This document shows, one piece after another, positions 1 through 7,728 of a stretch of DNA of 33,744 nt. The number at the start of each line of letters is the position of its first letter. Positions within the stretch are counted from its first letter, which is position 1. Location of the stretch: positions 53,092 through 86,835 of the forward strand of contig MHBQ01000156.1 in assembly GCA_001803315.1 (NCBI GenBank), written 5' to 3'. A program made the translations under genes and the position numbers. The notes beneath the pieces were generated by a model, which saw nothing but the letters and a program-made list of their open reading frames with translations, was not told the DNA's origin and did no database searches. The DNA is from Lentisphaerae bacterium RIFOXYC12_FULL_60_16. Its GTDB lineage: Bacteria > Verrucomicrobiota > Kiritimatiellia > UBA8416 > YA12-FULL-60-10.

Positions 1-2
1 CC

Positions 3-1509
3 ATGCATGCAGGTGACCATAAAGCATGTAAAGAGGCCATTGAGTCTATCGTCAGCACCACACCCGCAATCCCGTTTGACCGACGGAAAACCACTTCACC
101 GGAGAACGGCAAACAGGGAGGCAGGAAACCAGCACCAGCACCCGCAGACACCGCAGGCCAATTCCTAGCCGATACCGGCATCATCATCCGCCATTGGCGC
201 GGTCGTTGGTTCCGGTACATGGACCAGATCCACGGTTACAGCGAATTACCGGAATCCGCCGTCGAGGAACTGCTTGTTACCTGGATGCAGAAAAACCCGG
301 ATTTACGCCCCTTTGCATCACGAAGTTATGCCGGGAGTGTAACCTTGAATATGGCGTCTTATAGCCTATGTGGCATCCCTTACGACGTAAACCGCCCCGC
401 CTGGCTGGTCATGGAATCCGGCCAACGTACCGGACGCCCAGCACCAAATGAAATGGCGTTCAATGGCACCGTCATCAACGTATGGGAGCATGCACGATTC
501 CTTGCCGGTCAACGGAAGGACGAACCCACCCGCCGCCCGGCTGGCCCCGACTTCTTCGCCCTGGATTACCTCCCGTTTGACTTCGATGCCGGCGCAGACT
601 GTCCCACCTTCCACAACTACCTTGAATATGCCTTACCGGACCCCGATCAACGCGCTCAGGTTCAACGGATGTTCGGATTATGCATGGCCGATACAACCGC
701 GTTTGAAGTGTTTTTCTTCCTGTACGGTGCATCCGGCCGCGAGGGGAAGACCACCGCCTTGAACGTACTCACCGCCATGATCGGTCGTCATAACGTCGCA
801 GCCGTGGACATTACCGCCATTGCCGAGCGGTTCCAGTCCTGGCCCCTGGCGGATTGCAAGGTCAACCTATGCGGCGACTTTCGGACGGAATCCCACTATG
901 GGGAGCTTGCCGGCATCGAAGGACGGCTGAAGGATTGCATAAGTGGCGGGTTGATCGAGTACGAGCGCAAGGGGTCCGACAAGTTTACAGCACCATGCCG
1001 TGCCCGGTTCATATGCGCCGGTAACCAGTTGCCCACCCTGATCGACAAATCAGACGCCATCTGGGAACGGTTGCGGATTATCCATTTCACGGTGCAGGTT
1101 CCAGACGATAAACGCGATCCGACACTTGCACCCCGGATCATCGAGAACGAGCTTGCAGGCGTCCTGCAATGGGCCTTGTACGGGCTGGCGGAGGTTATCC
1201 AGGACAACCCGGGTCGAGGAAACCCCGGCAGGTCTGAAACTCAAAACAGAACACCGCCGGTCATGCGACCATGAATTGATGTTCGTGCAGGATGCCGGAT
1301 ATGTGCCCGGCACCGGTCATGTTCCGGCTGATGACGCCTTCACCGAGTACCGGGAATGGATGACCAACAACGGCTACCGACCGTTGAGCAAAGGGAACTT
1401 CGTCCGTCGCTTCCTGTCGCTTATTCCATCGGCGGATTACAAGCAGGTACGCACGGAAACCGGAATTGTGCGGTCATTCGTAAACGTCAATAAAAACAGG
1501 GTGATTTGA
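3..1509 (+). CDS. D5/P4-family primase-helicase, 5'-partial and frameshifted
   Basis: The C-terminal SF3 helicase part of a phage or plasmid primase-helicase, which would unwind and prime the element's DNA for replication. Numbered from the first ATG, the Walker A loop GASGREGKT lies at residues 242-250, an acidic Walker B-like segment (LCGDF) ends near D292, and the SF3 motif C asparagine is N341 in ICAGNQLP. The first frame runs on into unrelated sequence and stops at 1274. The expected C-terminal winged-helix part (EETPAGLKLKTEHRRSCDHE, later DAFTEYREWM) is in the next frame, which ends at 1509. The switch maps to the CCCGGG at 1208-1213, where skipping one base restores the protein. This is either a broken gene, a sequencing error or, less likely, a programmed +1 shift. 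The primase domain would lie upstream of the window. Confidence 0.85.
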
Positions 1510-1514
1510 TGATC

Positions 1515-1610
1515 TGTCACAAATGTAACAGACTTTTATATTGGCGTATTGGAAACCTAATTTTTTTAGGTTTCCCTAGAGCAGTTTCAAAACCTGTTAC
1601 ATCTGTGACA
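1515..1610. repeat. Nested inverted repeats after the primase gene (origin, operator or terminator candidate)
   Basis: Two levels of symmetry are visible. An inner perfect 10-bp stem (GGAAACCTAA at 1551-1560, TTAGGTTTCC at 1566-1575) closes a five-T loop. It is flanked by outer 17-bp arms at 1515-1531 and 1594-1610 that are inverted copies with one mismatch. Each outer arm is itself a near-palindrome of the form TGTNAC-N4-GTNACA (1515-1530 and 1595-1610). Paired palindromic sites around a hairpin, directly downstream of a replication initiator-type gene and upstream of the packaging genes, could be a replication origin, a double operator or a transcriptional boundary. The function is inference. 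The short ORF drawn across this region (1506-1700) has no family features and is not called. Confidence 0.6.
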
Positions 1611-1706
1611 AACGACCCCCAAACGACCCCCCTATTGGCTCCATCTGACGCCTTTTTCGACGGGGTTCCTTACTCTCCGACACCATCAAAAACAACATAG
1701 TGACCC

Positions 1707-2396
1707 ATGCAAACCTTAACCACACCCCCCGAAAACCCCATCCTAGCCAAGAGCGCGGTCAAAACCGTCCGCTTGGATGACCTTACCGGCCCGATCCAGC
1801 ACGTCCGCCCGGTCCGCCGTGACATGAAGCTGGAAAAGCTCCTGTTATGGCGCAAGGAATCCGCCGAGGTTGCAGTACAGCCATTGACCCATGACATGGA
1901 GGTCTACGGGTACACGAAGGGGCAATTCTCCATGCTGGACCTGTTGAAAGCGGTCCTGAAAAAGACCGGTCCGGCCGCCATGGACTTCAGCACCTGGACA
2001 GCCAACCGCAAGGAGGCATTGGAACTGGCGGCCATGAAGCAGCGGGGGGAGTTGACGGCCATTCGCTGGCTGGTGGATATGACCTTTGTCCGCCGTGACC
2101 CCGAGGCCGCCGCCGCCATCCGGCAGGACTTCGGAGCGGAGGCAATCCGGGTTGCCCATTGTCATGCAAAGTTTGCCCTGTTCTATAACGACTCCTGGCG
2201 TCTGGTCCTACGCACCAGCATGAATCTGAACATGAACCCACGGACCGAGGATTACCACCTGGCCCACGACCCCGATTTATTCGACTTCATACACGGCATA
2301 ATGGACCGCATCTGGAAGCTACAGCACCGCACCCTTTCCGACGCCAAGCCGGGTGTCATATCGCAAGCATTCAAGCAGGAGACATTACAGCCATGA
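1707..2396 (+). CDS. Phospholipase D-like (single HKD motif) phage protein
   Basis: A 229-residue protein with one HKD-type motif near the C-terminus: H153-x-K155, D162, and SMNLN (N173) followed by NPRTE (E181). PLD-superfamily proteins use the His and Lys for phosphodiester chemistry, on lipids or on DNA. One motif per chain implies the active site forms in a homodimer, as in Nuc-type nucleases. The N-terminal half has no family I recognise. The gene overlaps the next one by ATGA and lies two genes upstream of the large terminase, so a role in DNA processing or packaging is more likely than lipid hydrolysis, but that is inference from position. The start ATG at 1707 is the first in frame. 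Confidence 0.6.
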   Translation: MQTLTTPPENPILAKSAVKTVRLDDLTGPIQHVRPVRRDMKLEKLLLWRKESAEVAVQPLTHDMEVYGYTKGQFSMLDLLKAVLKKTGPAAMDFSTWTANRKEALELAAMKQRGELTAIRWLVDMTFVRRDPEAAAAIRQDFGAEAIRVAHCHAKFALFYNDSWRLVLRTSMNLNMNPRTEDYHLAHDPDLFDFIHGIMDRIWKLQHRTLSDAKPGVISQAFKQETLQP

Positions 2397-2704
2397 AAAA
2401 GACGCCGCAGACCGTATCCCCTGACACGCTCAAAGCGTGTTTGAAATGGATACTGGAAGCCAACGACGAGCGGGACATACGGGAGGCTATCCGCACCACC
2501 TATCCCGACGCTGACGAACAAGCGGTTTTGGATGCCGCTGTGAAGGAAATCGAGGCCATCGGGAACGAGTCCGGCGACTTCACCAGGGGATGGGCCCTGG
2601 CAGCCACACGGGAGCTTGTCCGCAAAATGATCGAGGTGGGCGACTTTGCCAACGCCATGCGCGGAATCAAGCAGGTTGCGGAACTCGCAGGGAAGGACGC
2701 CTGA
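2393..2704 (+). CDS. Small helical protein, probable small-terminase-like subunit
   Basis: A 103-residue, mostly helical, charged protein. Its ATG overlaps the stop of the PLD-like gene (ATGA) and it ends one base before the large-terminase start, so the three are translationally coupled. Its size and its position immediately upstream of the large terminase fit a small terminase (DNA-recognition) subunit. The C-terminal part (around RELVRKMIEVGDFANAMRGI, residues 75-94) resembles phage proteins I remember from that position, but there is no diagnostic motif. The call therefore rests on context. Confidence 0.5.
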   Translation: MKKTPQTVSPDTLKACLKWILEANDERDIREAIRTTYPDADEQAVLDAAVKEIEAIGNESGDFTRGWALAATRELVRKMIEVGDFANAMRGIKQVAELAGKDA

Positions 2705-2705
2705 A

Positions 2706-4823
2706 ATGGCATTCACCACCACATCCAAGGCACCCCGCCGACTGGACCGCAAGGAACAGCACCGGCAGACCGTTGCACGAGCGCGTGCCCGTGGTCGGGA
2801 TCTCCGGGGAGCGATGGAAGGCGAGGGGGTCATATTCTACACCGCCGGAAAATCCGCAGGATTGCCGAAGGTTGCCGACCCGGCACGGAAGAAGGCATGC
2901 GGAAAGTCGCTGGCCCTGTTCGCAACCACCTATCTACCCCGTGTTTTCACCATGCCCATGAGTGACGGGCAACGGGCAGACATGGACACCATGCAGAAGG
3001 CCATCACAACCGGCGGACGGTACGCTTTTGCCGCTCCCAGGGGCGACGGAAAAACAAGCCGAGTCGAAGCGGCCATCCTATGGGCGGGGCTGTACGGGCA
3101 CCGGCGGTGCATCGTTGTGGTAGGGGCAGACCTTACCGCCGCACAGGAGATTGTCGAATCCGTCAAAATCGAACTCCGCACAAACGAGCGGTTGCGGGCT
3201 GACTTCCCCATTCCATGCTGGGCGGCCGCGTTATCCGACGATACAGCCTTGAAAGCCAAAGGATGGACCTGGAACGGGACCAGCTTGTGCATGCGCTGGG
3301 GGCGTGGTGGGCTTGTATTGCCCGTACTGGATGACGCCGACGGATCCGGATGTGCCATGGTCCCGCGTGGATTGACTGGCAGGTTGCGCGGCATGCGGTT
3401 GAAGGTGGGCAAGAAGGCTGTCCGCCCTGATCTGTATGCCATTGACGATCCGCAGACCGATGAGAGCGCGGCCAGTAATGCCCAAGTAGACACCCGTGAA
3501 AATCTTATCCTCGGGGCAATCATGGGATCAGGAGGCCCGGCAGCCACCATCACCGCCATGATGCCATGCACCATCATCAAGCACAACGATCTGGCCTACC
3601 GGATGCTTGACCGCAAGCGTCATCCCGATTGGCAAGGGTCAATTCGTGGACTGGTCACAACCTGGCCCACAACACAGGACACACTCTGGAAGGAATACGC
3701 CATGAAACGGAAAACCGAATCCCAAGAGTCAGCCAACGCCTTTTATCGTGAACACCAGACCGATATGGACGCCGGCGCGGTTCTCGACTGGCCCGAACGG
3801 TTTACCAAAGGCAAGGAGATATCCGCCATCCAACACGCGGAAAACCTGGTCATTGATTTGGGGGAAGATGTTTTCTCGGCTGAATATCAGAACGCGCCCA
3901 AAGAGAAACAGGCATCCATCTACGAATTGAGCGCCGATATTGTAGCATCACGCATTCACCCCGGCCGGCACCGGGGAGACGTACCGCAGGAGGGGCGCTT
4001 GATCGTATCGGCCACCGATTTGAACCACTACGGCCTCCACTCCGTTGTGGCCGGGTTTGCCAATGACCAGACGGGCTGGGTTCTGGCGTATGGTCGGCAT
4101 GACAAGGAAGGCGCTGGAATCGTGCCGCAGAATTGCCCGGAATCGGAGGCTAAACGCCGGATGTTTGAGGCACTTGTGGTGCATGGTGGGGAGCTTGCCT
4201 CCGTCAACCTGATCCGCAACGGGCAAGCGGTCCGGCCCGGCTTATGGGTCATTGACGGCGGGTATATGCCGGACGTGGTGAAAAGGTATATCGAAGGTCC
4301 GGGGCGCACCCTGGGAATCCCCACAATCGCGGCCCGTGGATATTCCGCCGACCGTTACAGGCCCACGCCGAAAAACTGTATCGGTGCCCCTCGTGAAAAT
4401 TGCCACCTAACGGAATCACCCATTGCCGGCCGGTTCCTGGCATTTAACGCGGACGCCTGGCGCGAGGTGTCCCAGCGTGCTTGGCTCGCATCACCGAATG
4501 CACCAGGGAGCTTGTCGCTTTTCGAGGGTAGACATACGGAGTTTGCCGGGCAGGTGACCAGGGAGCGACTGGTGGAGAAGTTGCATGGTCAGTACGGCCC
4601 GGTATGGCGATGGGTGACGGCCCCCGGCTGGCATGACTACGGCGACGCCCTGACAATGTGTTTTGTCGGTGCAGCCTGGGGCGGAATCGGCACCACAGGC
4701 GAACACATTGTTCGACGGGCACGACCCGCCCCCCGGCGACAATGCCGGGTGCCTCTGTCGGAGGATGCCAGCTGCGGAACCGGAATCAACGACTTTAGCC
4801 CCCGCAATACGCGGAGGCGATAA
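2706..4823 (+). CDS. Phage terminase large subunit-like ATPase/nuclease
   Basis: About 705 residues from the ATG at 2706, which follows AGGGAAGGA and the previous stop by one base; a longer in-frame extension to 2646 lies inside the upstream gene and is rejected. The N-terminal ATPase has Walker A APRGDGKT (residues 110-117, K116) and a Walker B-like LYAIDDPQ (D247, D248). The C-terminal half has the spaced acidic residues of a terminase RNase H-like nuclease: ATDLNHYG (D438), VIDGGYMPD (D517) and HDYGDALT (D644, D647). Terminases dock on a portal, pump DNA into the procapsid and cut it. The last 40 or so residues are basic and rich in Cys, Arg and Pro. A C-run at 4730-4735 could shift translation into a frame that stops at 4866, overlapping the next start, but the annotated frame is taken as default. 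Confidence 0.8.
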   Translation: MAFTTTSKAPRRLDRKEQHRQTVARARARGRDLRGAMEGEGVIFYTAGKSAGLPKVADPARKKACGKSLALFATTYLPRVFTMPMSDGQRADMDTMQKAITTGGRYAFAAPRGDGKTSRVEAAILWAGLYGHRRCIVVVGADLTAAQEIVESVKIELRTNERLRADFPIPCWAAALSDDTALKAKGWTWNGTSLCMRWGRGGLVLPVLDDADGSGCAMVPRGLTGRLRGMRLKVGKKAVRPDLYAIDDPQTDESAASNAQVDTRENLILGAIMGSGGPAATITAMMPCTIIKHNDLAYRMLDRKRHPDWQGSIRGLVTTWPTTQDTLWKEYAMKRKTESQESANAFYREHQTDMDAGAVLDWPERFTKGKEISAIQHAENLVIDLGEDVFSAEYQNAPKEKQASIYELSADIVASRIHPGRHRGDVPQEGRLIVSATDLNHYGLHSVVAGFANDQTGWVLAYGRHDKEGAGIVPQNCPESEAKRRMFEALVVHGGELASVNLIRNGQAVRPGLWVIDGGYMPDVVKRYIEGPGRTLGIPTIAARGYSADRYRPTPKNCIGAPRENCHLTESPIAGRFLAFNADAWREVSQRAWLASPNAPGSLSLFEGRHTEFAGQVTRERLVEKLHGQYGPVWRWVTAPGWHDYGDALTMCFVGAAWGGIGTTGEHIVRRARPAPRRQCRVPLSEDASCGTGINDFSPRNTRRR

Positions 4824-4862
4824 AACAGGCCGGTCAATCCGGCAAAAAAGGAAACGAAGACC

Positions 4863-5459
4863 ATGAAGACGATGCAGGAACTCAAAGCAATGTTACCGCC
4901 CGAACTGGATGGCGTCATCGGTTGTACCGAATACAACGCCCGACGCCTGGCCGCACTGGCCGCAATGGAGCGAGCGCACCGCTTTGCAACCACGGCGCTT
5001 GACCGGGACGGGTTGACCATCGAAGCAAAGGTCAATGAAATCGGAAAAATTGCCGTTGCGGAAACGAAGTTTTCGCAGGCCGTTACGGCATTGAACAAGG
5101 AGCGCCGGCTGTTGTTGTGTGAACCATCCGCACAAGCCCCGAGTGCCGACGCCATTATGCAATCACTCCGCGTTGCACCCCTGGCCGCGAAGAAGGGCAC
5201 GCCGGATGCCGTCCTTAACGCGAAGATTGCCGCTTTCAATGATCGGGTAAAGAAGACGCTCAAAACAGTCTGGGAGCGATACAACAATGCGTGCGCTGCC
5301 CATTCGCGGTCAGTCTCCGATGGGGGAGCCAGCCCCGCCGCGATCCGTGCCCGGAACATTGCGAGCGCGGCTTTCATCCTGGCGGCCCGGCCGTTCCTGG
5401 CGGAGGCCAAGAAACTGAACGTCATGCTTACGGCGATGAAAAAGCAGGTGCCGCAATGA
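4863..5459 (+). CDS. Unknown helical protein of the terminase gene cluster
   Basis: A 198-residue, Ala-, Lys- and Arg-rich protein predicted by eye to be almost entirely alpha-helical, with no signal peptide or membrane segment. I do not recognise a family. It starts 39 bases after the terminase stop behind AAGGAA and overlaps the next gene by ATGA, so it is made with the packaging genes. The segment encoding GTPDAV at 5196-5214 shares an exact 19-nt repeat, in the same frame, with the small ORF at 5980. A structural, scaffolding or DNA-binding role is possible but not shown. Confidence 0.6.
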   Translation: MKTMQELKAMLPPELDGVIGCTEYNARRLAALAAMERAHRFATTALDRDGLTIEAKVNEIGKIAVAETKFSQAVTALNKERRLLLCEPSAQAPSADAIMQSLRVAPLAAKKGTPDAVLNAKIAAFNDRVKKTLKTVWERYNNACAAHSRSVSDGGASPAAIRARNIASAAFILAARPFLAEAKKLNVMLTAMKKQVPQ

Positions 5460-5983
5460 TTATCCCGAATATCAACCCCTCGAAGCATCACCCGCCCGAA
5501 ATGGTGGAACGCATTACCGCGTTGAACCGTGAGGCAGGCCGCATCATGGAAGCGAGCAAAACCCTTGAGGCTCGTCTTGTCGAATTGCGCGACCCGGCGA
5601 CGCTCACACCGGCCTCCGTGGCGGAGCGGGTAAAGGCACTGGCAAAGAATCGAACCGAGCGCCTGGCCCTGATGGCAACGGCCCGAACACTGGCCGCTGA
5701 TTGGCTGGCCCTGCTGGCGGAAATTAAGGCGGTCGATGATGTCGAAACCGCCCGACTGGCGGAGGCTGGCAACAAACGCCGCGAAGAACTTCGATCAAAG
5801 TTGATGGAGTTGACAAACGCCGATGAACTGGATGTTCGCCGGGCATTAGTGAAAGACGCGAACCTTCAACAGATTTGCGCGGATGGTGCCGCTGTTGGTC
5901 AAGGGCACTTCCAACGGGTTAGAGCTTTCGAGGAAATGCACGCTCGTTTAACCGCTGAAATGGGGGCACTTCTAGCCGCATGA
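5456..5983 (+). CDS. Unknown coiled-coil protein
   Basis: A 175-residue protein from the ATG at 5456, chosen because it overlaps the previous stop (ATGA) and skips an extension lying inside the upstream gene. Heptad-like runs of Leu, Ala, Glu and Arg from about residue 15 to 125 suggest one or two long coiled coils. There are no cysteines of note apart from one near the C-terminus, no membrane segment and no catalytic motif. With its upstream neighbour it forms a pair of helical unknowns between terminase and nuclease genes. I do not recognise a family; scaffold or packaging accessory functions are only guesses. Confidence 0.6.
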   Translation: MIIPNINPSKHHPPEMVERITALNREAGRIMEASKTLEARLVELRDPATLTPASVAERVKALAKNRTERLALMATARTLAADWLALLAEIKAVDDVETARLAEAGNKRREELRSKLMELTNADELDVRRALVKDANLQQICADGAAVGQGHFQRVRAFEEMHARLTAEMGALLAA

Positions 5984-6102
5984 TCCTGGCCCAGTTGCGG
6001 GGGGGAACCCATGTCGGCACGCCGGATGCCGTCCGCAATATCCGGCTTGTTATACTTCGGGGCACCCGCGTGCCGACTTTCTGCCCGAGCCTCACGGGTT
6101 GA
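5980..6102 (+). CDS. 40-residue ORF, possible coupled small protein or remnant
   Basis: An ATG at 5980 overlaps the previous stop (ATGA) and opens a 40-codon frame ending at 6102, where TTGA overlaps a possible TTG start of the next frame. It contains HVGTPDAVRN, encoded by the 19-nt repeat shared with 5196-5214. The overlap pattern matches the rest of the cluster, which is the main reason to list it. Inverted arms GTCGGCACGC and GCGTGCCGAC inside it could instead be an RNA structure, making the frame incidental. Confidence 0.3.
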   Translation: MILAQLRGGTHVGTPDAVRNIRLVILRGTRVPTFCPSLTG

Positions 6103-6179
6103 ACGCGGGAGAGGGCGCAGGCAATGCGTATTTGAGGGCGGCGCCCGGCCGCCTTAATTGCCACCGGGCACTATTTGAA

Positions 6180-6734
6180 ATGGAACATGCAACCACAACG
6201 CCTATGAAGGCCAGCACCCCCACCTTGCTGGCATTGCGCCATCTGGGCGACCTGGCGGACGTGCGGCCCCGCATAGTGGTAGACACCCGCGAGCAAACCC
6301 CGCTCGTGTTCACACGCCTACAGGCCATCCGGGGGACGTTGCGGTCCGGTGATTACTCGTTTACAGGTGGGGAGGAATCCTTTGCCATCGAACGCAAGTC
6401 CATTCCTGATCTGGTTTCATGCTGTGCCGGATCCAATCGGGAGCGGTTCGAGCATGAGTTGCACCGCCTCCGGGGGTACAGGTTCAAGCGCCTGGTCATT
6501 GTGGGCAACCATTCCGACGTGGAGAAGGGCGTTTACCGTTCCAACGTCAAACCGCGTGCGGTCCTGGCGTCATTATCGGCATGGGAGGTCCGCTATGATT
6601 GCCCGGTTGTCTGGACCCCCACACCCGAGGCCGCAGCCCTACAGGTGGAATCCTGGGCATGGTGGTTTGCTCGTGAGATCGTACAGGACGCGAATGCACT
6701 TTTGCGCGGATCATCTGGACCAGACGGTCAGTGA
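6180..6734 (+). CDS. ERCC4/XPF-type nuclease domain protein
   Basis: A stand-alone nuclease domain of the ERCC4 (XPF/Mus81) family, 184 residues from the ATG at 6180. The catalytic signature GDXnERKX3D is complete: G57-D58, then E71-R72-K73 and D77, preceded by VVDTREQTP (D35, R37, E38). Cellular XPF proteins cut branched or flap DNA; phage and mobile-element versions without helicase or HhH domains are thought to act in recombination or resolution of replication intermediates. The start is uncertain: a TTG at 6099 would couple it to the preceding 40-codon ORF, and an ATG at 6204 is also possible. It overlaps the following HTH gene by 41 bases. Confidence 0.85.
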   Translation: MEHATTTPMKASTPTLLALRHLGDLADVRPRIVVDTREQTPLVFTRLQAIRGTLRSGDYSFTGGEESFAIERKSIPDLVSCCAGSNRERFEHELHRLRGYRFKRLVIVGNHSDVEKGVYRSNVKPRAVLASLSAWEVRYDCPVVWTPTPEAAALQVESWAWWFAREIVQDANALLRGSSGPDGQ

Positions 6735-7008
6735 TGCCAACGGTCTACGCCGTACCAACGCGGACAAGCGGCGATGCGTGGAAATCGCGTTGAAGGAATG
6801 GCCGAAGCTGTCAAGCCGGGCGGTTGCGGAGTTGTGCGGGGTTGCCCCGAACACCGTCGAGGCGGCACGTCCGGCAGGTGCGCAAATTGAGCACCTGAAC
6901 CGAACCGGCACCGACGGCAAGCAATACCCCCCGACACGCAAGCGGGCGGAAAGCGAAACGACAAAACAGGAGGAACGCGAGCCGGAGAGGAAACCGGCGG
7001 TTGATTGA
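6694..7008 (+). CDS. Small ParB-type HTH DNA-binding protein
   Basis: A 104-residue protein whose core, GLRRTNADKRRCVEIAL then SSRAVAELCGVAPNTV (about residues 16-55), matches the helix-turn-helix segment found after the ParB-nuclease domain in many phage and plasmid ParB-like proteins. Here the ParB N-terminal domain is absent, so it is either a stand-alone HTH regulator or a truncated remnant. The tail (after GTDGKQYPP) is highly charged. The start at 6694 is the first ATG that leaves the domain intact; it overlaps the nuclease gene. A role in DNA binding or control of the element's replication is inferred. Confidence 0.6.
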   Translation: MHFCADHLDQTVSDANGLRRTNADKRRCVEIALKEWPKLSSRAVAELCGVAPNTVEAARPAGAQIEHLNRTGTDGKQYPPTRKRAESETTKQEEREPERKPAVD

Positions 7009-7198
7009 ACCTTACTTTGCTGAAGAAGCGAAGAAGCGGCAAGGAGAGCGCACGGACATTAAGGGAAAATGTCCCTTAAAGTCGGAACAGTCCCGCGACC
7101 AGGCCGCTAAAGCCGTTGGAATATCGGGCAAGCATGAAGCACCATGGAATCATCACGGCAACGGCCCCACGAATGGCGATAACCACCAGCCGCGATAG
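7001..7198 (+). CDS. Short HTH-like protein, probably truncated
   Basis: A 65-codon frame starting at TTG 7001, overlapping the previous stop. The segment SRDQAAKAVGISGK (about residues 31-44) resembles the HTH seen in phage proteins that follow ParB-like genes, where a helical extension is normal. After it the sequence becomes low-complexity and His/Asn-rich, which looks like loss of the normal C-terminus by deletion or rearrangement. A perfect 8-bp hairpin (TTAAGGGA at 7059-7066, TCCCTTAA at 7072-7079) lies within the frame and may be a regulatory RNA structure. Expression is uncertain. Confidence 0.4.
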   Translation: MIEPYFAEEAKKRQGERTDIKGKCPLKSEQSRDQAAKAVGISGKHEAPWNHHGNGPTNGDNHQPR

Positions 7199-7219
7199 AT
7201 GCACCCCGTTGCGGGGCGC

Positions 7220-7248
7220 TTGACTTGCGGTGAGTGTCCACCAATACT
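7220..7248 (+). promoter_or_regulatory. Candidate sigma70-type promoter
   Basis: TTGACT at 7220-7225 and AATACT at 7243-7248 are separated by 17 bases and lie about 40 bases before the ATG at 7288. A promoter here would make the last gene of the element independent of the upstream operon. Call by consensus only. Confidence 0.35.
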
Positions 7249-7287
7249 TACAACTCGAAATGTGAATACAGAAAGGAGCGCTGCAAA

Positions 7288-7569
7288 ATGATAGTGGGAA
7301 GCTATGAAACGACCATCCCGGGCGGACGTTCAAGGGATTTGCCTAAAATGCATCTTGAAGCTGGAAGCACCGGGCAAACGGTTATTCTTAAAATGTGGCG
7401 AGCGGATAAGAAGGCGGATGAATTATGGACAGAAATGACCGTTGCCGAGACAAAAAAACTTGTCGAGGGGCTTCTTGACGCGATGACAGACCGTTGCGGC
7501 CTGACATTTGAGAAGCGGAATCGCTTTTGCAAGTCGCTTGAGATGCACCCAACAAAGCGGGGAAGCTGA
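7288..7569 (+). CDS. Unknown small protein at the element's end
   Basis: A 93-residue soluble protein from the ATG at 7288, chosen because AAAGGAG lies upstream. It has lower GC and more Lys, Thr and Met than the genes before it, and it follows its own promoter candidate. It is an alpha/beta-like sequence with no motif I recognise. As the last gene before the attachment junction it may be a lysogenic or cargo gene, for example a small modulator, but there is no sequence evidence for any specific function. Confidence 0.55.
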   Translation: MIVGSYETTIPGGRSRDLPKMHLEAGSTGQTVILKMWRADKKADELWTEMTVAETKKLVEGLLDAMTDRCGLTFEKRNRFCKSLEMHPTKRGS

Positions 7570-7604
7570 CAACGCCGGACAATCCGGTCCGGGTATCCGT
7601 TTAT

Positions 7605-7650
7605 GTTACCGCTTTGTTACCGGTCTACACCTACAAACCCGCCGTTACCG
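7605..7650 (+). repeat. Three GTTACCG direct repeats, possible integrase arm-type sites
   Basis: Exact heptamers GTTACCG start at 7605, 7616 and 7644; the first two are 11 bases apart, one helical turn. They lie about 80-125 bases inside the element from the tRNA junction. Arm-type binding sites for a tyrosine recombinase would be expected at such a distance. This is inference only. Confidence 0.3.
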
Positions 7651-7728
7651 TACAACGGCGCAAAAGGTGACATGCTGAAATGCTCAAATAATGTGAATTT
7701 GCTAGGAAATATGGGGTGTTTAGACCGC

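Noticed and set aside
1506-1700. 64-codon ORF after the primase
   Set aside because: It lies across the nested inverted repeats, has no family features, and the region is better explained as regulatory.
2252-2833. 193-codon minus-strand ORF
   Set aside because: Antisense to three coupled phage genes and without recognisable features.
4637-5491. 284-codon ORF on the minus strand
   Set aside because: Antisense shadow of the terminase tail and two downstream genes; Arg/Ser/Ala-rich composition typical of antisense frames in GC-rich DNA.
7059-7079. Intrinsic terminator at the TTAAGGGA/TCCCTTAA hairpin
   Set aside because: The stem is perfect but not followed by a T-run on the plus strand; kept only as a remark in the overlapping ORF.
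7600-7728. Missing 3' half of tRNA-Ser(UGA)
   Set aside because: I looked for a T-arm and acceptor 3' strand pairing with GGAGGGG on the minus strand after the anticodon loop and found none.
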